Part shown: positions 24,406 through 31,284 of the stretch, piece by piece
Layout: each line of letters starts with the position of its first letter
How positions within the stretch are numbered: position 1 is the first letter of the stretch
Assembly: GCA_036508875.1 (NCBI GenBank)
Contig: DATCGP010000047.1
Coordinates: 1 to 32,005, forward strand
Length of the DNA stretch: 32,005 nt
From: PALSA-660 sp036508875
GTDB lineage: Bacteria > Actinomycetota > Coriobacteriia > Anaerosomatales > PALSA-660
Direction of reading: 5' to 3'
Position numbers and translations under genes: made by a program
The notes under the pieces: generated by a model
The model's input: only the letters and a program-made list of their open reading frames with translations
The model's database searches: none
What the model was told of the DNA's origin: nothing

Positions 24406-26190
24406 CTAGCCTGGCGCGAGCCTCACCTGGTTGCGCCCGTTCTGCTTGGCGCGGTACAAGGCGCGGTCGGCCGCCTCGATCAGGTCGTCGGGGGAGGACA
24501 CAGGCCCGCCCACCGACGCCACTCCCACCGAGATGCGCACGTCGAACAGCGCACTCCCGGGATCCTCGTCGTACCGGGGCGGGATCAGGTCCTCCATGTC
24601 GAGACGCAGCTTCTCGGCGACCGCGAACGCCTCGGTCTTGCCGGTCTGTGGCAGCACGATCGCGAACTCGTCGCCGCGATAGCGGACAGCCAGGTCTGTC
24701 GCGCGCAGACTCGCGCGCATCACGTCGGCGACGTTCCGCAGGACCGAGTCGCCCGCCGGGTCCCCGAAGCGGTCGTTTACCTTCTTGAAGTGGTCCAGAT
24801 CGAGCATGAGCAACGAAAGGGGTCCTCCGTAGCGGACGTGGCGCGCGCACTCCTCGCCGAGACGCTGCGCGAAGGCCCGCCGGTTGCCGAGATCGGTGAG
24901 CGGGTCGGCCAGCGCGGTCTCCTCGAGATCCGCCAGCTCGCCGCTGACCAGGCGGCTCTGATGCGGCAGGCATCCGGTCCACGTCGTCTCGCCGCGGAAG
25001 ATCGATATCGCGAACTCCTCACAGCTGGGAAGCCCGCACATGCCGCAGTCCAGAGGCTCGCCGTCCATACCACCTTCGCGCAGCACCTCAAGGATCTGGA
25101 CTTCGGTGGGGGTCGGCAGCCGCACCGGCGTCGCATCGAACGAGCGCCTCAGATCGATCTTCGGGAGACGCTTGAGCACCTCCCGGCTAGACACGCGGGA
25201 CCGGGCGCGTCCGGCCCGGTCCGAGGCGGCCAGGTGCCTCTTCGCGAACAGAGACATCCCGGGGCAGACTGCGGGACCGTCCAGACACCCTTCGCAGTTG
25301 AGCGTGTCGATGATGTGCGGGGCGGACTCACCCGCTTCGACGGCGCGCAACAGGTCATCCAGCTCTGCCAGCCCGCGCACGACCCGGACTTCCTGAGAGA
25401 TCATGTCGCGAGTCTCGAACGTCGAACGAGGATACCCGTCCGTGAGCGAGATCTCCTTCAGCGGTTCGGGCCTGCGCCCGCCGGCGCCTCCCCGTTCGCG
25501 CGCGGGATGCGCCGCCGCAGCCTCGTTGCGACTCAGCGCGCTCTCGAGCTCCAGGAAGTCGATCGTGGCATCGATGACGCCCTTGAACTGAGCACTGCGC
25601 GCCTCGTCCTTCCTAGCAAAACACGGCGAAACGTAGACGATCGCGACGTCTTGATCGTACATCTCGCGTATCAGGCGGGCTTGGGCGATGTAGGGCGGTA
25701 CCAGCGGCGCGAGCGCCCCGGTAAGAGCCGGGTGATACGTGCGCACCCAGTCTGTGACGACCGGACAGGTCGAGCGGATGATCGGCAGCCCGCTACACGC
25801 GGCGTGACGCACCTCGTAGGCCGCCGCGACCGCCTCTTCTCCGAGCAGCGTCGACTCCACTGCGAAGAAGCCCGCTGCCTCGAGCCGGGCCTCGACCCCT
25901 TCGGGTGTCATCGGGTACAGAGCGGCCACGAACTCGGTGGCCAGCAGCGCCACTACCGGGCGGTCGCCTCGCAACAGGTCGTCGACGTGGTCGCCGTCGC
26001 TGCGGACGACCCATGCGACGCTCGGGCACTCGGTCACGCACAGGCCACAGCTCACGCACTTCTCGGCGATGATCGCGACCGAACCGTCGCCGCGCACGCG
26101 GATCGCGCGCGCGGGACACCGGTAGGCGCACCGCCAACACCGGCGGCAGGCGTTCTCATCCAATGAGATGAGCGGCTCCGCGGACTGCAT
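24406..26190 (-). CDS. Ferredoxin/[FeFe]-hydrogenase-like sensor fused to a GGDEF domain
   Basis: This protein of 594 residues has four parts. (1) Two [4Fe-4S] ferredoxin motifs: Cys15/18/21/25 and Cys45/48/51/55. (2) A domain like the [FeFe]-hydrogenase large subunit (about 65-330) with the three H-cluster loops in altered form: RSTCP (Cys142; the proton-relay Cys of TSCCP is Thr), SPCFARKDE (Cys190), and NCEGC (Cys299/302, C-x2-C instead of C-x3-C) plus Cys309. (3) A C-x2-C-x4-C-x16-C iron-sulfur motif (Cys382/385/390/407). (4) A GGDEF domain (about 425-594) with RGDEF at about 505-509 and an RxxD inhibitory site (RATD) five residues before it. No membrane helix. The ATG shares one base with the queT stop (TGATG). 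I infer a soluble H2- or redox-responsive c-di-GMP synthase; catalysis of H2 turnover is doubtful. Confidence 0.88.
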   Translation of the reverse strand: MQSAEPLISLDENACRRCWRCAYRCPARAIRVRGDGSVAIIAEKCVSCGLCVTECPSVAWVVRSDGDHVDDLLRGDRPVVALLATEFVAALYPMTPEGVEARLEAAGFFAVESTLLGEEAVAAAYEVRHAACSGLPIIRSTCPVVTDWVRTYHPALTGALAPLVPPYIAQARLIREMYDQDVAIVYVSPCFARKDEARSAQFKGVIDATIDFLELESALSRNEAAAAHPARERGGAGGRRPEPLKEISLTDGYPRSTFETRDMISQEVRVVRGLAELDDLLRAVEAGESAPHIIDTLNCEGCLDGPAVCPGMSLFAKRHLAASDRAGRARSRVSSREVLKRLPKIDLRRSFDATPVRLPTPTEVQILEVLREGGMDGEPLDCGMCGLPSCEEFAISIFRGETTWTGCLPHQSRLVSGELADLEETALADPLTDLGNRRAFAQRLGEECARHVRYGGPLSLLMLDLDHFKKVNDRFGDPAGDSVLRNVADVMRASLRATDLAVRYRGDEFAIVLPQTGKTEAFAVAEKLRLDMEDLIPPRYDEDPGSALFDVRISVGVASVGGPVSSPDDLIEAADRALYRAKQNGRNQVRLAPG

Positions 26191-26750
26191 CAGACGTCGC
26201 CACCCTCGATACCGGGAAGGCGCATGCGCCTCAGGGCGGTCAGGAGCGGCCACCCGAGTCCGTACACGACGACAGCTTGCCCGAATCCGACGGTCACGAC
26301 TCCGGTCAGGTACAGAACGAGCCAGGAGCTCTGCGCCGTGATCCCGAGCAGCGGGATCGTAGTAAGCCCGGCGGCACCGAGCATCGAGGGGAGGTACGCG
26401 GGGACGATGAGCGCGTTAGCGACCACCGGGCCCAGCAGCGCGAGTCCGGTGCGGCCGCGGAACCGCCACGACCACATGGCGCCCAACAGCGTGGCGAGCG
26501 ACCCGAAGGCGACATCCAGCAACCCGAGCGCGCCGAACATCCCGACGCTCGACAGGTTGGCGAGCGCCGAGCCGATCGCAAGTCCGGGGACCGCGGCCGG
26601 AGTCAGCACGGCGACCACCGTGAGCGCCTCGCTCACCCTGAACTGGATGATGCCGTAGCTGAACACCGAACCGAGTTGGATGACGAGGAAGGTCAGCACG
26701 CCGTACACGGCCGCGATGACGCCCGCGGTGGCGACCCGCCGCGCGTTCAC
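26190..26750 (-). CDS. queT: QueT-like ECF transporter substrate-binding protein
   Basis: This membrane protein of 186 residues has about six hydrophobic helices. It has the QueT family pattern IIQFRVSEALTVVAVLTPAAVPGLAIGS with ANLSS, matching S components thought to import queuosine precursors (preQ0/preQ1 or queuine). It would need a shared ECF ATPase/T module encoded elsewhere. I chose the GTG at 26750 because GGAGG and AAGG lie upstream and the conserved helix starts soon after. The frame runs further upstream, but that part would be read through the leader structure. Its stop overlaps the GGDEF fusion start by one base. Substrate assignment is by family only. Confidence 0.82.
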   Translation of the reverse strand: MNARRVATAGVIAAVYGVLTFLVIQLGSVFSYGIIQFRVSEALTVVAVLTPAAVPGLAIGSALANLSSVGMFGALGLLDVAFGSLATLLGAMWSWRFRGRTGLALLGPVVANALIVPAYLPSMLGAAGLTTIPLLGITAQSSWLVLYLTGVVTVGFGQAVVVYGLGWPLLTALRRMRLPGIEGGDV

Positions 26751-26836
26751 AGGACCTTCGCCTCCGTGTGAGCGAAGGCTGGCTGATGGCGTGCAGCGGC
26801 AATTCCGTGGACCGGAGAGTGCGTTGCGATGCTCAT
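26747..26836 (-). CDS. Possible 29-residue leader peptide upstream of queT
   Basis: An ATG at 26836 follows a purine-rich ribosome binding site (GGAGGGGGG, 26841-26849). It opens a 29-codon frame whose TGA overlaps the queT GTG (GTGA). The peptide begins MSIATHSPVHG and contains four histidines. The frame stays open further upstream as well, but third positions there and in the peptide carry more A/T than the known genes, so selection on the protein is uncertain. It may serve to couple translation to queT rather than make a working product. No homologue is known to me. Confidence 0.4.
   Translation of the reverse strand: MSIATHSPVHGIAAARHQPAFAHTEAKVL
26755..26778 (-). promoter_or_regulatory. 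Hairpin over the queT ribosome binding site
   Basis: On the minus strand CCTTCGC (26772-26778) pairs perfectly with GCGAAGG (26755-26761). The loop holds GGAG, and the 3' arm the second AAGG, of the queT ribosome binding site. It could hold queT translation off until ribosomes from the upstream ORF open it. This is inference from pairing only. Confidence 0.4.
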
Positions 26837-26862
26837 CGAACCCCCCTCCGCGGTCCATGGAA
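26803..26862 (-). promoter_or_regulatory. Long stem-loop in the queT leader
   Basis: TTCCATGGACCG (26851-26862, minus strand) pairs with CGGTCCACGGAA (26803-26814) at 11 of 12 positions. The 36-base loop holds the GGAGGGGGG ribosome binding site and a smaller hairpin CGAT-GAGC-ATCG (26827-26838) that contains the ATG of the 29-codon ORF. It does not match preQ1-I/II, cobalamin, TPP or FMN riboswitch consensus sequences that I know. It is a candidate cis-regulatory RNA. Confidence 0.45.
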
Positions 26863-26937
26863 CGGCGTCCGCCATGTCCCCCAGCACGGCCACACGCACC
26901 GTCACCTGGCGTGAGATCCAGCGCCGGACGTGCTCGT

Positions 26938-26943
26938 ATCTTA
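26938..26943 (-). promoter_or_regulatory. Putative -10 element for the queT operon
   Basis: TAAGAT on the minus strand lies 27 bases after the asd stop and about 100 bases before the 29-codon ORF. No -35 is apparent. The alternative is read-through from asd. Confidence 0.3.
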
Positions 26944-26969
26944 CCCCGCCCCGATCGGACCCACTCCCC

Positions 26970-27992
26970 CTATGGCAGGAGCAGCTCCGCTATCTGGACG
27001 GCGTTGAGCGCAGCGCCCTTGCGGAGCTGGTCCGCCACGACCCAGAACGCGAGACCGCTGGCGACCCCGGAGTCGCGGCGCAACCGGCCGACGTAGGTCG
27101 CATCGGTACCCTCCAGCAGTCCGGGCATCGGGTACAGCTGGGAGGTAGGATCGTCCATCACCACGATACCGCGCGCCTCTGACAGCGCGGCCCGGGCGGC
27201 CTCGACCGAGACCGGACCGCCGAACTCCACGTTGACCGACTCGGAATGGCAGCGCAGCACTGGGACGCGCACGCACGTCGCGGAGACCGCCACGTTCGGC
27301 AGGTGCATGATCTTGCGGGTCTCCACCACCATCTTCCACTCTTCCTTGGTGGCGCCGTCCTCCATGAAGACGTCGATCTGGGGGATGCAGTTGAACGCGA
27401 TCCGGTGCGCGAACTGCTGCGCCTCGAACGCGCGCCCAGCAAGGAAGTCGCCGCTCTGCTCGTAGAGCTCGTCCATGGCGGCCTGCCCGGCGCCGGAGGC
27501 CGCCTGGTAGGTGGAGACGACGATGCGGCGGATCGGCGCCAGCGCGGTCAGCGGCGCCAGCGCCACCACCATCTGGATCGTCGAGCAGTTCGGGTTGGCG
27601 ATCACGCCCGAGTGCAGCGCCGCGTCGCCCGGGTTGACCTCGGGCACCACGAGCGGCACGCCGTCTTCCATCCTGAAGGCGGACGAGTTGTCGATCATCA
27701 CGGCGCCCGCTGATGTGACGGCCTCGCGGAAGCGCTTCGACACCTCGGCGCCAGCGGAGAACAGCGCTATGTCCACGCCGTCGAAGCTCGCGTCGGTCAT
27801 CTCCTCGACCACGAGCTCAGCGTCCGCGAACGGTACGCGCTTCCCCGCAGATCGCGAGGACGCGAGGGCGCGCACCTGCGACGCGGGGAACGCCCGCTGC
27901 GCGAGCACCTTGAGCATCTCGACGCCCACAGCTCCGGTCGCCCCGACGACGACGACGACCGGGCGAGCGGGCATCGCCCGGTCCCACGTCAT
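26970..27992 (-). CDS. asd: Aspartate-semialdehyde dehydrogenase
   Basis: This NADPH-dependent enzyme reduces aspartyl phosphate to aspartate semialdehyde, the branch point to lysine/diaminopimelate, threonine and methionine. It has 340 residues. The NADP motif GATGAVG is near residue 14. The catalytic cysteine is Cys136 in NPNCSTIQ and the base is His249 in RCHSESV. FNCIPQIDVF and SGVASGLAFWVVADQLRKGAALNAVQ are also conserved. The ATG overlaps the lysC stop (ATGA) and has GGAGGGGGG upstream, so lysC and asd are translationally coupled. A longer frame upstream lies inside lysC and is rejected. Confidence 0.96.
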   Translation of the reverse strand: MTWDRAMPARPVVVVVGATGAVGVEMLKVLAQRAFPASQVRALASSRSAGKRVPFADAELVVEEMTDASFDGVDIALFSAGAEVSKRFREAVTSAGAVMIDNSSAFRMEDGVPLVVPEVNPGDAALHSGVIANPNCSTIQMVVALAPLTALAPIRRIVVSTYQAASGAGQAAMDELYEQSGDFLAGRAFEAQQFAHRIAFNCIPQIDVFMEDGATKEEWKMVVETRKIMHLPNVAVSATCVRVPVLRCHSESVNVEFGGPVSVEAARAALSEARGIVVMDDPTSQLYPMPGLLEGTDATYVGRLRRDSGVASGLAFWVVADQLRKGAALNAVQIAELLLP

Positions 27993-29254
27993 AGCGAGCC
28001 CCCCTCGGGAGCGCCCGGCGAGGTCTCCGCGGTCACACGCCCGTCCGCTAGGCCGAACGCGCTGTGGAGCGCGTGCACGGCGGTCGCCACTTGGGCCGCA
28101 TCGATCACGCACGAGATGCGGATCGACGAGGTGGAAATCATGTCGAGGTTGACGGCCGCGTCCGCCAGGGAGCGGAACATCAGCGCGGCGACACCGGGAT
28201 GGGTCTTCATGCCGGCGCCCACGAGCGAGACCTTCGCTACCGACTCGTCGACCGAGTAGCTGCGAGCGCCGAGCGCCTGAGTCACGTCCGCCACCGCTCG
28301 ACGGGCCCGGACGAGGTCGTCTTTCGGCGTCGTGAACGAGATGTCGGTGAGGCCGGCCTCGGAGACGTTCTGGATGATCATGTCGACGTTCACGTTGTCC
28401 GCGGCGAGCCGGCCGAAGACCTCCGCCGCGACTCCGGGGCGGTCGGGAACGTCCCGGACGGTGACCTTCGCCTCTGAGGTGTCGTGCGTGACACCCGAGA
28501 TGATCGCCTGTTCCATGGAACCGTCCGCCTCCTTGACGATCGTGCCGGGACTGTCCGAGAACGAGGAACGCACGTGGATGACGACGCCGTGGTTCCGCGC
28601 GAACTCGACGCTGCGGAGCTGCAGCACGCGCGCACCCGTGGCGGCCATCTCGAGCATCTCCTCGTAGGAGATCGTATCGAGCTTGCGAGCCTCAGGCTCG
28701 ATCCGGGGGTCGGCCGTGAACACGCCGTCAACGTCCGTGTATATCTCGCAGACATCGGCGGACAGGCCCGCCGCCACCGCGACGGCGGTGGTGTCGGAGC
28801 CACCGCGCCCGAGCGTGGTGATGTCGCCCTCAGGGGTCAGTGCCTGGAAGCCCGCGACGATCGCGATCAGCCCGCGGTCGAGCGCCTCCATGACGCGGTC
28901 AGCGCGGACCTCTTGGATGCGTGCCTTCATGTGGCTGCCGTCCGAGACGATGCCCGCCTGCGCGCCGGTGAAGCTGATCGCCTCGTGCCCCTGGGCGTGG
29001 ATGGCCATCGCGAGTAGCGCGATCGTGACCTGCTCGCCGGTCGCAAGCAGCATGTCCATCTCACGCTCGGGAGGCTCGGCGCTGATCGCGAGCGCCTTGG
29101 CGAGCAGTTCGTCGGTGACGTCACCCATCGCCGAGACCACCGCGACGATGCGGTCGCCCCGGTCCTGGGCCGCGATGAGCCGGCTCGCGACCGCCGCGAT
29201 GCGGTCGGTGGTGCCGACGGAGGTCCCACCGTATTTCTGTACGACGAGCGCCAT
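27989..29254 (-). CDS. lysC: Aspartate kinase
   Basis: This enzyme phosphorylates aspartate, the first step of the aspartate family pathway. It has 421 residues, a monofunctional aspartokinase. The kinase domain starts VVQKYGGTSVG and contains TTLGRGGSDTTAVA and EIYTDVDGVFTADPR. Two ACT regulatory domains (about residues 265-421; VPDRPGVAAEVFG and VGAGMKTHPGVAALMF) suggest feedback control by lysine and/or threonine. The ATG at 29254 has a weak AAGG directly upstream; a GTG 51 bases earlier is in frame but lacks support. asd overlaps its stop. Many relatives make a shorter beta subunit from an internal start; I cannot confirm that here. Confidence 0.95.
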   Translation of the reverse strand: MALVVQKYGGTSVGTTDRIAAVASRLIAAQDRGDRIVAVVSAMGDVTDELLAKALAISAEPPEREMDMLLATGEQVTIALLAMAIHAQGHEAISFTGAQAGIVSDGSHMKARIQEVRADRVMEALDRGLIAIVAGFQALTPEGDITTLGRGGSDTTAVAVAAGLSADVCEIYTDVDGVFTADPRIEPEARKLDTISYEEMLEMAATGARVLQLRSVEFARNHGVVIHVRSSFSDSPGTIVKEADGSMEQAIISGVTHDTSEAKVTVRDVPDRPGVAAEVFGRLAADNVNVDMIIQNVSEAGLTDISFTTPKDDLVRARRAVADVTQALGARSYSVDESVAKVSLVGAGMKTHPGVAALMFRSLADAAVNLDMISTSSIRISCVIDAAQVATAVHALHSAFGLADGRVTAETSPGAPEGGSL

Positions 29255-29295
29255 GGCCTTGCCCCCGGAGCGTGGTGCGGACCAGCGACCCCGTC

Positions 29296-29310
29296 GCCCC
29301 GTCACGGGGC
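29296..29310 (-). other. GC hairpin in the lysC leader
   Basis: GCCCCG pairs with CGGGGC around a 3-base loop, 42-56 bases before the lysC start. It is far too small to be a lysine riboswitch. It might be a weak terminator for the upstream HD-GYP gene or part of lysC control. Confidence 0.35.
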
Positions 29311-29324
29311 CGCAGAGTGCGCCT

Positions 29325-29330
29325 AGTTTA
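29325..29330 (-). promoter_or_regulatory. Putative -10 element for lysC-asd
   Basis: TAAACT on the minus strand lies between the HD-GYP stop and lysC, about 70 bases before the lysC ATG. A -35 is not clear. A short GCGG/CCGC stem precedes it. Confidence 0.35.
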
Positions 29331-29345
29331 GCGGAAAGCCGCCGG

Positions 29346-31145
29346 TCAGGGCTGTCGGTACAGGTTCAGGTCGAACGCGGAGGCGCGCAGCCGCTCGGTC
29401 AGTGCTTCGACCGCTTCGCTGTAGAAGTGGTCCACCAGGCTGCGGCCAGTGACGGTGGCCATCAGGTCCCCGAGTTGGGAGATCGTGACGCGCATCGCCG
29501 ACAGCTCGTCGTCCGGGTCCCCCAGACGGTCCCAGTGGGCGCTCAGGTGGCCGGCGCTGAGCGAGAACGCCGGCTGGTGCCCGGCGAGCCACTGCGCCAT
29601 CGAGGTCTCCAGGTTCGCGGTGAGTCTGGGGCCGCCCAGGCGGCGGAAGGCCGCCAGCATGCCGTCCGCGATCGAGACGAACACCGCGCGCGCCTCGTAG
29701 CGGTCGACCTCGAGCGAGACCCGCTCCGGGCCGTGCGACTCCGCGTCGGACTCTCGCAGCACCTCGATCAGGGATTCGACGACACGCGGGTCGAACTGGG
29801 TCCCGGCGCCGTTCGTGAGCTCGGCGACCGCGCCCTCCGCGGTCAGGCTCTTGCGGTACGGGCGATCGGCGATCATGGCCTCGTACGCGTCCGCCACCGC
29901 GAGCACGCGCGCCAGGATCGGGATCTCCTCGCCGCGCAGGCCGGCGGGGTAGCCTCCGCCGTCGTAGCGCTCGTGATGGTGCCTGACCACGGGGCCGATC
30001 GACCAGGGGAACGCCACCGGCCGAAGGATGTTCGCGCCGATCAGCGGGTGGTGGCGCATGGTCGCGAGCTCATCCTCGTCGAGCGGTCCCGCCTTGCGCA
30101 GTATCTGGCCGCTGATCCCGATCTTGCCTATGTCGTGCAGGTATGCGGCCATCTCCAGCGCCGTGCACTGCTCGTGAGACAGGCCCATGTTCTCGGCGAT
30201 CATCCCCGAGAACACCGCTACGCGCTCGGAGTGGCCGCGCATGTGCGGCTCCTTGGCGTCCACCGCGGCCGCGAGAGAGCGCACCGTGGCGAGGTACGCG
30301 TCCTGCAGGCTCGCGTAGAGCTCGGTGTTGCCGATCGCGACGGTCAGGTGGTTCGCGATCGTGGAGAGCAGCCTCACGTCGTCACCGGTGAAGCGGGCGT
30401 TGCGGTCCCGGCTGCCCACCGCGATCGCACCGATCACACCGTCGGCCGAATGGAGCGGCACACAGACCGCGGCGAGCGCTCCCGTGATGACATCGACGTT
30501 CTCGGCGTCGCCACTACCCGTCGACGGGTTGAAGATCAGCGGCCGGCCCTGACGGACCACCCATTCCGACATCGATGAGCGCACCGCGCGATCGTCGGGC
30601 GCGGCGTCCCTCGTCCCCCGCCAGGCGCGCAGCTTGAGGTCGGACGAGGTGCTGTCCCGCAGTACGAGGTATCCGGAGTCGACGGCGAAGCTGCGCATCG
30701 CCGCATCGAGGGTGGAGTCCAGCAGCGTGTCCAGGTCGAGCGTCGACCCGAGCGCCCGGCTCGTCTCGTACAGCGTCGTGAGTTCGTCGACCTTCTGGGT
30801 GAGGTCCTCGGTCCGCTGCTGGATCGTCACGACCATCGAATTGAACGCGGACGAGAGTTCGCTCAGTTCCCTGCGCGAGCCGAGATCGACGCGCACGCCG
30901 AGCTCCCCCGCGGTGACGCGCCGAGCGCTCTCAGTCAGCTTGCCGAGCGGGATGACAGACATGTTGGCGAACAGGAGCACGCCCGCGAACACCAGGACGC
31001 CGACCGGGACCGTCACGAGCCACGGGACGCTGCTCACGGCCACGATGAATACGAGGCCGGCCAGCGCCAAGGCCGCGATCACCGCCACCACGAGTGTCAT
31101 CGCGGTGCGGCGATCGAAGAACCTATCGAACGTGTCGTTCGCCAT
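29346..31145 (-). CDS. Membrane HAMP-GAF-HD-GYP protein (c-di-GMP phosphodiesterase-like)
   Basis: This protein of 599 residues is a likely membrane-bound c-di-GMP phosphodiesterase. Two hydrophobic helices (about 15-60) have almost no periplasmic loop between them. A HAMP domain (about 61-115) and a coiled coil lead to a GAF domain (about 130-285). The HD-GYP domain follows with LHDIGKIG (His337/Asp338), MRHHPLIG, RHHHERYDGGGYPAG (GYP at about 398-400) and DAYEAMIADRPYR. About 150 further C-terminal residues are helical and of unknown function. The ATG has GGGGA about 8 bases upstream. The metal and GYP residues are intact, so activity is plausible. With no extracellular sensor domain, the GAF probably takes an internal signal. 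Confidence 0.92.
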   Translation of the reverse strand: MANDTFDRFFDRRTAMTLVVAVIAALALAGLVFIVAVSSVPWLVTVPVGVLVFAGVLLFANMSVIPLGKLTESARRVTAGELGVRVDLGSRRELSELSSAFNSMVVTIQQRTEDLTQKVDELTTLYETSRALGSTLDLDTLLDSTLDAAMRSFAVDSGYLVLRDSTSSDLKLRAWRGTRDAAPDDRAVRSSMSEWVVRQGRPLIFNPSTGSGDAENVDVITGALAAVCVPLHSADGVIGAIAVGSRDRNARFTGDDVRLLSTIANHLTVAIGNTELYASLQDAYLATVRSLAAAVDAKEPHMRGHSERVAVFSGMIAENMGLSHEQCTALEMAAYLHDIGKIGISGQILRKAGPLDEDELATMRHHPLIGANILRPVAFPWSIGPVVRHHHERYDGGGYPAGLRGEEIPILARVLAVADAYEAMIADRPYRKSLTAEGAVAELTNGAGTQFDPRVVESLIEVLRESDAESHGPERVSLEVDRYEARAVFVSIADGMLAAFRRLGGPRLTANLETSMAQWLAGHQPAFSLSAGHLSAHWDRLGDPDDELSAMRVTISQLGDLMATVTGRSLVDHFYSEAVEALTERLRASAFDLNLYRQP

Positions 31146-31224
31146 GCATCGTCCCCAGCCTCCCCCCGGATGCGGATCACCCATTCATGATGCACCATCG
31201 CGCCGCCGGATTGCACCGCACGAA

Positions 31225-31254
31225 GAAGGAGGCCCCCATACGGGAGCCTCCTTC
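31225..31254 (-). terminator. Terminator hairpin downstream of porB
   Basis: GAAGGAGGC pairs perfectly with GCCTCCTTC, extended inside by CCC/GGG around ATAC. It lies 30 bases after the porB stop. The minus-strand 3' side has only a short T-containing stretch. It separates porB from the HD-GYP gene. Confidence 0.65.
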
Positions 31255-31256
31255 GG

Positions 31257-31284
31257 CGAACGGCATGCGAACGGCATGCGAACG
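31257..31284. repeat. Short 11-bp tandem repeat
   Basis: CGAACGGCATG occurs twice in tandem (31257-31267 and 31268-31278), followed by the first five bases of a third copy. Each unit makes a GCATGC palindrome with its neighbour. It fills the space between the porB stop and the terminator. No function is evident. Confidence 0.6.

Noticed and set aside
24391..24982. Fusion of amrS with upstream coding sequence in its frame
   Set aside because: The extended frame is an out-of-frame reading of the GGDEF domain. The GTG at 24391 with AGGAGGGG explains the real start.
26751..26858. N-terminal extension of queT
   Set aside because: The added residues are polar and unlike the family, the region forms strong RNA stems, and the GTG at 26750 has ribosome binding site sequences upstream.
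26751..26970. preQ1 riboswitch before queT
   Set aside because: The compact preQ1-I aptamer with its A-rich tail and the preQ1-II pattern could not be found. The structures seen are different and are reported as an unclassified leader.
29255..29345. Lysine riboswitch before lysC
   Set aside because: The whole gap is 91 bases, far shorter than a lysine riboswitch, and holds only a small GC hairpin.
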